Made by a program: the position numbers and the translations under genes
Shown here: piece after piece, positions 56,306 to 64,000 of the stretch
Position numbering within the stretch: position 1 is the stretch's first letter
How the letters are laid out: each line of letters opens with the position of its first letter
Notes under the pieces: model-generated
The model's input: the letters and a program-made list of their open reading frames with translations, nothing else
The model's database searches: none
What the model was told of the DNA's origin: nothing
Source: Ligula intestinalis
Taxonomy: Eukaryota; Platyhelminthes; Cestoda; Diphyllobothriidea; Diphyllobothriidae
Assembly: GCA_036362985.1 (NCBI GenBank)
Contig: JAYGXS010000002.1
Span: 86,564,224 to 86,628,223, forward strand
Reading direction: 5' to 3'
DNA: 64,000 nucleotides

Positions 56306-58525
56306 TAACTTAAACTCGCGACATTACAGTCTCAATCTATCGTACGATTCTTGTTTGTTTTTACAAAAACACATGACTCCAAGTAAAAGGCGGCCTTGCT
56401 GGACAAGGAATATCTCGTTGTCTCGCGCTCATACTCGGCAGGATTTCACGGTGATTTCTGGTGTATGATGAACAGAAACTGAGTGAATGGGAGCACAATC
56501 TGCATGCAGAACTAAAAATCAGTAGACGAGCGAGTGGATGTTGCTGTGTGCATAGCCGACTGTCGCTGTGTGTGTATTTGTGTGTGTAGGGTGCTGTCGA
56601 CTTTGTCTTTACTTAAGAAGCTAGTTTGTGTTAAAGAAACAGCTGCTATCTTCACATTGAATCTGGCGAGTGTCAGTTCAGGCCTCAATGTGTCAGGCAA
56701 TGAGTGTCGATTGGCATATCCCCCGTACCTTCAGTGAGGTCTTAAGACAAAATGTGTTAGGATATTTCGGAAGAGAACCTGCTTTGGCTAGACATACCAG
56801 TAATAAAGCAGAGTTAATGCCTTCAGATCCTTAGGTTCTGTTGAGACCTAGCAAGGCATCAACTCAGATTAATCTACGTTGGCAGAAATTCTCTGCTTAA
56901 CGAGTCAGCCAGAAAAAAATGTTGCAGAAGGATGCCAAGTTATAATTAAATTTGACATAAGCCGAACATTTATCATCCTCCAGGTGGATGTATTTGCTAT
57001 CACAAATGTTATATTACTATTTCGGTCATCTTCACTACAGCTAGCACTGCGACGAATAATATTACATTCAATACTATGATTACTGCCACTACTGCTACTA
57101 ATGCGACTAATGATCTGTCCTCACCATCGACCGTAGGTAAAATCACTTAAAATAATAGAAATTTATTTATAGTCCCAAACGGTTGTGTTTGGAAAGCGCA
57201 TCATATAATATTTACGCAGCTGTTGTGCCTAAAAGTTTGCCTCGTTTCTACAATTGTTGTCAGAGGGTTCTCCCCTTATTTTAAAGTTCATCTGTGATTT
57301 AAACGAAGATTGTGATGGAGTGTTCTCCATATAGACAAAGGGAATGTAAAGTACTATTTTTGATCCGCTGAATGTGATCTGATTCGATGGCATACTGGTT
57401 GCTTATCATTTCTGGACTATACTTAACCACTCTAAAAGAGAGCCCAATGCTTTACTTAATTTTATCTGAGGTGAATGAACAAAGCGTTTTCCCTCAGAAG
57501 TGTAGAGTTTGTTATGCTTATCAAGACTTCGGGATGTAAGTGACGATGAATTTTACCGTGATACGCTATAAAGAAGCTCAGGCAGCACCATTTAAGTCGG
57601 CAGAAAATAAAATTCTTTGGTAAGGCCCGAATTTTGGTCCGATAATGCAACATATACGCTAGTTTCCGATTTATTAATACAATGCAGCATCATGTACGGA
57701 TCTGTGTCAGGAAAATGAAAAAAAAGCAACAAACACAAAAATCCTAAACTCTGATATCTTGTTTGACACAACAGACAGTTAAAGAGGGTATCAAGCGTGA
57801 ATATTCGAGTCCGGCATGAGGTCACTATCCGTAGGCCGCGCATGTTGTTTATATATAACCTAACATCTGAGGGCAGGTCAGAACTCATCCGCCAGCCTGG
57901 TACAGTGACACGTCAACAACTGAATAAGAATGTAGACGCATGAGCATGTTCCAAACACGTCGAAGTATTTTCTTTTTCAAAAACAGAATCTAGTCAAATA
58001 TGAACGTATGCTGACGCAAAATCGCCTTTGATAGTGGGCCGTATGAAAAATGGTCGCACGGGGCAAATTTACAAGAAAACGTACACTACGCCTGAAACTA
58101 CGGTGCGGTAGATACGTCGTGCAAAATGCCCAAGTTTTCAAAAGACTGAAAAACACTCGCAAACCGGTATTAAAGCGCGCATGAAAGCTTAGAAATAATG
58201 AACAACCTTATACAAATTGTTTAATAACACTCAAGTTCCTTAAACCTAGCGACCAGCTATAAAGTAGAACAATGAATTTAAATCTTTCCGCAACTTGAAT
58301 GGATAACCTGATCTCCTTCTGTCTATCAAAGACTCTTTTCCTTACTCAAAATCTTTTAAACATATTGCTGTTATTCAATTACAATAACTTAAAGATTGAC
58401 CTTTAAATTCTGACAAATTTTGACGATTTTCTGTGTTTTCAATCTTTATTTTATTGGCGTAGATTCCGTTCGGAGTTCATATTAAAACATTTAAAATGTT
58501 GCTTTTATCTCCCCCACTTAAGCGG
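56306..58525. other. no gene seen
   Basis: 56540-56590 is GT-rich. Frames at 56534-56737, 56879-57079 and 57592-57888 (minus, 98 codons) have no recognisable motifs. Confidence 0.45.
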
Positions 58526-58563
58526 TAGGAGAAGGCGGGACAATTTCTGAAACCAAGTTGTAT

Positions 58564-58611
58564 TTATGCTGACGTTTCAAAAGCATTTGCACTTCCATCG
58601 TCAGTGCGTAA
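58564..58611 (-). ncRNA. hammerhead-like motif, family E, left arm
   Basis: Minus strand: the same core as the right arm (CUGACGA, hairpin region, GAAACGUC), but the stem I strand reads UUACGCA instead of UUAUGCU, giving two mismatches. Probably the weaker of the pair. Confidence 0.4.
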
Positions 58612-58773
58612 TGCCTATTATCCTGCTGGTGTCAAGTGACTGTGTCAAACCGCTAGCCGTGCCTGATACCCGTGTGTCGATCGATTGTACCGATCAATTG
58701 CTGATGCCTGTTCGAATTTTTCGTACGGCTAGCTGTTAGACACACTCACTCGATACCAGAAGGAGAGTAGGCA

Positions 58774-58821
58774 TTATGCTCTGACGATGGAAGTGCAAAT
58801 GCTTTTGAAACGTCAGCATAA
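58774..58821 (+). ncRNA. hammerhead-like motif with loopless stem III, family E
   Basis: Stem I UUAUGCU (58774-58780) pairs perfectly with AGCAUAA (58815-58821), seven pairs. Box CUGACGA is at 58781-58787. Stem II is weak (GGAAG with CUUUU, two wobbles, one spacer U). GAA is at 58807-58809, self-complementary ACGU at 58810-58813 and C at 58814. All invariant core bases are present. A two-molecule stem III would be required. Confidence 0.5.
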
Positions 58822-58864
58822 ATACAACTTTTTGTCAGAAATTGCCCCATCTTCTTCTTCTGGG

Positions 58865-60755
58865 GATGATGAAAGCAATATAATAACTGGTCCTCGAATA
58901 TTTTCGCACATTTAAAATAAGATATCTATTGAAATTATTTACGACATGGGGTTGTTCTACCGTACTAAGTAACTGGGAATTCACTGGCACAGGAAAAGAA
59001 ATATCTGAGAGGAAACCACGTGTTCTTATAAACAAATTTCTGCACATCAGTAAAACTTTCCTTACCCACATATTAGCTTGGTTAAACTAATTAAATGCTG
59101 GTTACAATAATATCTATAAATTTGTCTTTGTCATAAGGCTAAAAGACACAGTTTTTTGGTAACCAAAAATGAAATTCCGACAGTTCTGAGGTCGCAAAGC
59201 ACGTCTTACAGTTACCTAGCGTCAGCCTTGGAGATCTCAGGTTATTAGCCATAGTTGGCTTAGGCTGTTAAATGTCGACTTCCGGGCAAGTCAAGTCTCG
59301 TCAGTATAATTCAGTCAACTCATCTGTTAGTAAAATACTGTGACGCAACCAGCAAATGTAGACGAATGGGTATGGATCGAACATGAAGTTAAATTATATA
59401 TACGCTTATCAACTCTGTGTTTTGGTAGTTACATTCTGCCCTTCTTACTTCTAACCTTTAGCTGAATAAACATACCATCCCTAGTCGAGAACTCCGATCA
59501 TAAACAGTCATCTATTATGTCCGATAGGCATAGTAAAGCCCGATCCTCACCTTTTTATAACTCTAAATAATGAAAGTTTGTCTCCATTTCCTCATTCTCT
59601 GTCGCTCCTACAGACACCAGTGCCTTCTCATATGAGAATCATACTTTGGCTCTTTCTTTTGCAATAACAGGACAAGGGGCGGACAGTGAAGATGCGTATG
59701 GAAGCCGTGACTGCTATGATAACAGAGGATCGTCTAAGTAAGACACCCACTTACCTTCTCTACGGAAGCCGTACTTCACATACGTCATCGGTTAAGGTTG
59801 TGAAATTGATCGTCCTGTACCGGCCATAAGTATCGAAGAGGAACAAGTAATCCCGGCGCTCCTAGGCTTTTAGATGGTGGGAATATATGAACAGAAATGA
59901 ATTTTTAACGAATCTTTCGGCTTCGCTTCTTCCCTGTCTCTCTCTCTGTTTCCTACTGGGTGCAGTCGTGGATTAATCTGACTGACGATGACATTACCTG
60001 CGGATTTGGGCCTATTTGTTTCACATTTCTGGCCCACTTTCTTTGGATACTTTGAAGGTAATTGTGGTATCTCGTCCCCACTAGATTTCTCCCGCAAAAA
60101 CCAATTACAGCACCTGCTCGTGCACTTCGTCAAACTGTTTCATAGCAGAAAACGTAACCAAGGGTGTGCGACAAGTAAGGGAGACAAGGGAAAGGTGACC
60201 TACCAACACATCCGAACTCACTTATGCTTATGAGGTCTGCACATTGATTCATCAGATAGCGTTCCCAACTTGCTGGTAGAGTCACTGTTGCCACTGGACT
60301 AATTCACATTAGAGTGGCTGCAGTAATTTGCATGCGCCTCGGGTGTTATTTTGTCATTGTTGATTGGCTAAACTGTTAAAAAGTTTACAAAATTTGCAGA
60401 CGTCAACAGTTCACCGTAAACAACCATATTATTCTCGGATGGTATCTTTTAAGTCAGTCCTGTCAGTCGGTTAAAAAATAATTGATGGTTTGCTGACAGG
60501 CGCGATTGCTTTGTTGTTCAATTTTATACCCAAACGGAGAGCTTATGGGAGCCAGATATGACCAATTTGTATCGGCCAAAGGTACAGTTCTGTGAGTACC
60601 ACAAGCAACTTTCCTAATTTTGTAAATGTTTTATTATTTCTCCCATACCAGCAAGAACGCATTTACGAAAACCTATAAATAATAATGAGCAGGCTTTGGC
60701 ATATTAAGTACGTAAAAGAACTATAAGAAGTACTGAGTGTTTGTAAAGAAAAAAC
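58865..60755. other. no gene seen
   Basis: 59870-60133 (minus) and 59988-60233 (plus) overlap as 87- and 81-codon frames. Neither has a recognised domain. No repeat partner found. Confidence 0.45.
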
Positions 60756-60759
60756 AAAT

Positions 60760-61990
60760 TTTCTCGATGATTCCCAGCTTGTGGAGAAGTCAAAAATAGC
60801 TATAAATTAGAACAATAAATTTCAATAGTTTGTGAAGTATAAAACTTAAAGCGACCGCTTTCTTTATACAAAAAGAACTTGCCTTAAGTCGAAATATTTT
60901 GCATATGTGGGAATGATTTTATACGTAGTTTTTGCATATCGTTGAATAAATTCTCTCTTTATGTCACTAAATGTCCATGTACTTATTGATAAGTTTACTT
61001 ATTGTCCGTTTGTTTGACGTTTACATCAAACTCTTTAAAATAAGATATAACTAAACAGAATTTACCGAAAAGCGAGCTTTTGGATATAATTTTCTATGCA
61101 GATGGCCATGTAGGTCAAATTTGAAAATGCTTCCAAAGAGCAAACTACATTTTAGAGCATGAAGCACGTCTGCTAGATACCACGCATATTGTTATTCCTA
61201 AGAGTAATAAAAAAAGTTTCCCTAATAGGTTACCTATAAAAAGTTTTCTTATTGGATATAAAGCTGACGAATTTCTGCGTACATTAAATCTTTTCAAGGT
61301 AATATCACAGGTAAATATGCAACGCTTGACAATTTCTTAAATTTATCTGAAGAAAAAGGATTAAATTTGACTGGAGACGAAAGAACATACCTTTCCCTTT
61401 AGAATAGATTACTTTTCGCTGGAGGAAATTTATTCTAATATCCGTAATAAACGTGTGATTACAAAAAAACATTTTTTGCAATAATTATTTTGCTTTTGGC
61501 TGTTCCATTTCAACTAACGCTTGAGCGGAACCTATTGTTTACAAAAAACTATATTTCTACATGAATTACATTCAATAAGGCCTTCGTTAGGCTGCCCCCG
61601 CGGTAACATGTAGAAACTTTGCTTGCGCGCACGACCAGCTGTGCTGTAAAAGAAAATGTTCTACCAAGAACGTTTTTTACAGCATTTTTTTGCAAAAAGA
61701 CTTCACAGAATAGCTAAATATTATTTTTAAACTTATATCGCTACTTGTTTCTGAAAATAAATGCGATGCCTTAAACTTTGCTTTAATTCCATTTGATCAA
61801 ATTCGCACACAATTTTTCAGTACTGTAAGGCATATTTATTCCACCTTGTTTTACTTATTGTGGAATTTTTTCACAGCACAATGCATATAAGAAGAAAGTT
61901 TCGTCCTGTCTTTCCTTATAGCATACGGAATTCCTTTTATGTAAACATACTCATGATTTAGCAAAAATGAGAGCCTTTTTCCCCAATAAC
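60760..61990 (+). repeat. LK repeat, best-preserved coding copy (copy 6)
   Basis: Reverse complement of 9290-10480 and 14200-15200. The plus strand reads, with interruptions: FDVYIKLFKIRYN; KQNLPKSELLDIIFYADGHV; EHEARLLDTTHIVIPKSNKK then SFPNRLPIKSFLIGY and DEFLRTLNLF; after a frame change GNITGKYATLDNFLNL and LNLTGDERTYLSL; and later ALNFALIPFDQIRTQFFSTV. The frame from EHEARL to LNLF is about 49 codons without a stop. Equivalent peptides in other copies (HIVEHKERL, DIVIPKINEKAL, LAFDQFRT) show the frame is ancestral. I recognise no transposase, RT, integrase, capsid or nuclease signature. Confidence 0.65.
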
Positions 61991-62290
61991 TTTAAATAAG
62001 GGGGCAGTTTTCCAAATCAAAGCCCTTCTTATTATTAAATCCACTCAGTTGATCAAAATAACCTGTCCAGGTTTACGCTAAACTACCAAGTTAAATTTTT
62101 TCCTGAAAGTTGTTTGCAGGATTCGCAGAACTGTAACTATGAAGTACTATAGCAGGGGGAGATTGAGGTGAACGGTGGCGAAGGCGAAATTTGGGAATGA
62201 TCTACAGTTATATCAGAGCAAGAGTACCAACCACCTTAAGTATGTAAGGCCCTGAGTTTGGTTTTGTTAACTTTGCATACTTGGATAGGG
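61991..62290. other. no gene seen
   Basis: Short unassigned interval between the LK copy and R1. Confidence 0.5.
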
Positions 62291-62294
62291 CTAT

Positions 62295-62795
62295 GTGGTC
62301 GTGTAGTGCTTGCTGCTGCCCGACGCCCTCCTAACTCCTGACGCCACAGAAGTGGTCTCGTAGTGAAAAAATTGGTTGCCAAGTCGCGCTCGACCCAGAG
62401 CAATGGCCCATGTCCGCATGCGAGGCGCAATCTCTGCCCTGGGAGGCACACACGCATCCGACGCAGGTCTGGCCAATCAGCACCCCGAAGCTGACTCACA
62501 CTGTCCTCGCGCTGGGGCCGTTGTGACAATTTCCGCGCTGATGGACACTTGGGATTCCGCCCGTCAGGGTGACAGACGCAGGCAGCGTCGTCGGCCGCTG
62601 TGAAGATACAGCGCTCTCACACGGCCCTAAAGGTCAAACACCACACCGGAACGAACGGCACATTCCTACCAACTCTTCTGTACACAACTTATTGTTCCTA
62701 ACAGTCTGGCTTCCTCAAGACGCCTCTCTCCTCTCCTAAGGAACCGGGTCTGGAAGATTGCAGCCATTTGGGTTAAGCTATCTTAGCCTTAACTC
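62295..62795 (+). repeat. G+C-rich dispersed repeat R1, copy 2
   Basis: Direct-orientation partner of 3109-3635. The frame at 62376-62603 contains MAHVRMRGAIS, LANQHPEADSHC and DTWDSARQG. The 3' part ends with CCTAAGGAACCGGGTCTGGA and GGTTAAGCTATCTTAGCC-TTAAC, equivalent to the end of copy 1. A SINE follows directly here but not at copy 1, so the two are separate elements. Confidence 0.75.
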
Positions 62796-62965
62796 CTCGA
62801 TAGTCGCTCATCGAGGGTTTAGGAGTTCGAGCCTCAGGGGATGCAAAACCTGGGGTTGTGTATGGCTGGCTGAGGATGCCCACTAAATCAGAAATGGCCC
62901 TTCCAGAGGCTCTTATAATTGTTGCTTATGTCATTCTGATTATAGAAGGTAGAGACTTGTTATGT
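62796..62965 (+). mobile_element. tRNA-related SINE, copy 4
   Basis: B box AGTTCGAGCC (62824-62833), then TGTGTATGGCTGGCTGAGGA, AAATCAGAAATGGCC and a body shared with the 48.7-49.2 kb copies. The head before the B box is rearranged: an inverted TCGATAG/TCATCGAG-like stretch replaces a clear A box. Confidence 0.6.
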
Positions 62966-63080
62966 AAGCTTCTGTCACTTGAAGGCTCTCCTGTAGAGTT
63001 TCGGCTTTTCTGCACTGTTTAAGGACAGGTTGCTCCGCAATTTTCCTGCGTAGGGGAATTCAATCAAGTATCATTACGCC

Positions 63081-63298
63081 AGAAGCAGAGGATTTGATCA
63101 CTGGAACAAGAGTTTTATTTGCCTGACTTTTCGGATCCCATCGGGAATCCTTACCCGTAGGTGATGGTAACATATCATGGTCATGGTATCTGCGCATGAC
63201 CGTTAGTATGTTACTATCACCTATCATTACGGATTCCCGACGGAATCCAAAACGTCAGGCAAATAAGTCTTGTTCCAGTGATCGCATCCTCTTCTTCT
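63081..63298. repeat. 218-bp near-perfect palindrome of family A ends
   Basis: The left arm 63081-63185 and right arm 63195-63298 are inverted copies of the family A 3' end, diverging from a 9-bp loop (63186-63194) flanked by GGTCATG/CATGACC. Each arm also has its own internal hairpin (GGATTCCCGA-type) and a CAGGCAAATAA stretch. The right arm continues as family A flank to about 63340. No coding remnant. Confidence 0.8.
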
Positions 63299-63340
63299 GA
63301 ATTGCTTTCTGGAACTCATATATTCCCCCATATTGGCCAT

Positions 63341-63940
63341 TTCTACTCCGCTTGCGCCTGAAAACGCAGGCGTTCAGGACACGTCCAATTTAAGCAAACA
63401 CAAATGGGGTCTCAAGACAGCCATTTATGGTGTGCCTTTGTTCCAAAAAGGACGGGGTGGAACGCGCATAAAGACCGTATTCACGCTCAAGGTCTTCCTT
63501 TCCATGCCTAACGTGTTTTTGCATATGCTTGGATTGCTGAGATTATCGCTATCCATGTGACATCCTTTGAGGTATTCAGAGGTCAAATATTACGCAAAAA
63601 ACTGCTTTGCAGCAATTTGTCGTCCTTTTTGATGTATGTCCCCCATTTGCATAAGCCAGTGAAGGGCGAACTATGGTATGCTAGGTGATAGGGTGCCTGG
63701 CTCCAAAGCCCACCCTGTCCGCGCTACACAGCTGTAGCGCCACGAGCTGAAACTCCCAAATGAGAGGGCTGATTGTTGACCGAAGGAATTTTCCAGCCAA
63801 TCAGCTTCAAGGGAATGCACAAGGTACAAGTTGCACCAAATATGTCACTTTTCGAGCAAATTTCTTTAAATGTCACGGAGCATTCGGCGAGATTCAAATT
63901 CAAATTTTATAAGGCCGAACTTCTCGCGAGACATGACACT
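63341..63940. other. no gene supported
   Basis: A 75-codon frame at 63333-63560 has no recognised domain. 63660-63830 is more G+C-rich, with no partner seen. Confidence 0.45.
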
Positions 63941-64000
63941 CGGAAGAAGAAGACGAAGACAAAGAAGAAGGAGAAGAAGAAGAAGAAGAAGAAGGAGGAG
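63941..64000 (+). repeat. GAA/GAAGA microsatellite
   Basis: Purine run of GAAGAA units with GAC and GGA interruptions, continuing past the end of the window. Confidence 0.9.

Larger units (their letters stand above)
58527..58862. repeat. 336-bp palindrome made of two family E Penelope-like ends
   Basis: The left arm 58527-58660 is the reverse complement of 58725-58862, with a 64-bp centre. Shared blocks are CAATTTCTGA, AAGTTGTATTTATGCTGACG, TTTCAAAAGCATTTGCACTT, CCATCGTCAG and the inner AGCCGT/ACGGCT. Both arms carry the hammerhead-like motif, pointing outward. The outer ends finish in CTTCTT-type runs, as in families A and B. There is no coding remnant. Confidence 0.8.

Noticed and set aside
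1..64000. CRISPR arrays, bacterial operons, ribosome-binding sites, intact tRNA genes
   Set aside because: Looked for and not found; the sequence is eukaryotic and the only tRNA-like segments are SINE heads.

Overview
This is eukaryotic, A+T-rich, gene-poor DNA. No complete host gene can be supported, and at most two candidate exons stand out. What can be read is a dense graveyard of mobile elements, mostly Penelope-like retroelements (PLEs). These carry a PLE-type reverse transcriptase (YVDD box, SLDV-SLFTNIP and QIDGVVMGSPLG motifs) joined to a GIY-YIG endonuclease (C-x-C-G-x-x-x-YVGET and LLExW motifs). From memory, the peptides of these PLEs and of a separate G+C-rich repeat (MAHVRM..., ANQxPxADSH) resemble sequences from diphyllobothriidean tapeworms (the Spirometra, Schistocephalus, Dibothriocephalus group). 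That is my best guess for the host, but it was not tested. Two runs of ten Ns (21499-21508, 38305-38314) mark assembly gaps.

Layout. 1-9 kb: a PLE fragment (1.6-1.9 kb), a G+C-rich dispersed repeat R1 (3.1-3.6 kb) and an inverted pair of an A+T-rich repeat I call LK (5.4-6.4 kb). 9-17 kb: two long LK copies (9.3-10.8 and 14.2-15.2 kb), a decayed GIY-YIG relic (10.9-11.4 kb), a two-unit tandem repeat (13.4-13.6 kb), and a PLE nested between two inverted PLE ends (15.7-17.1 kb). 18-24 kb: the densest PLE zone, with the best RT fragment (18.2-19.4 kb), a GIY-YIG relic (19.7-20.0 kb), an RT fragment (20.8-21.1 kb) and a 229-codon linker-plus-endonuclease frame (22.9-23.6 kb). 25-34 kb: a telomere-like degenerate tract and two more PLE relics. 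34-46 kb: mostly blank, with scattered PLE ends at 36.6-36.9, 38.2 and 42.1-43.5 kb. 46-49 kb: a 341-bp palindromic insertion with a 12-bp target duplication, a mariner-like end and a cluster of three tRNA-related SINEs. 49-64 kb: two candidate exons, two near-complete palindromes made from PLE ends (58.5 and 63.1 kb), another LK copy (60.8-62.0 kb), a second R1 copy and a SINE.

The most interesting layer is RNA structure. PLE ends from several families carry hammerhead-ribozyme-like cores: CUGANGA, then a short hairpin, then GAA, a stem III and a cleavable C or U. They come in two styles. One has an ordinary short stem III (families C, D, H). In the other, stem III is reduced to a loopless self-complementary 4-mer (ACGU, AUGU, AAUU), which could pair only between two RNA copies (families B, E, F). 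Many of these ends occur as inverted pairs: an element truncated at its 5' side is capped by an inverted copy of its own 3' end, or only the two inverted ends remain as a hairpin. Hammerheads in PLE terminal repeats are known. What deserves checking here is the loopless palindromic stem III and the repeated hairpin architecture.

The LK family is the main unidentified item. It has at least six copies in both orientations and an internal reading frame conserved between copies that I could not assign to any known element.
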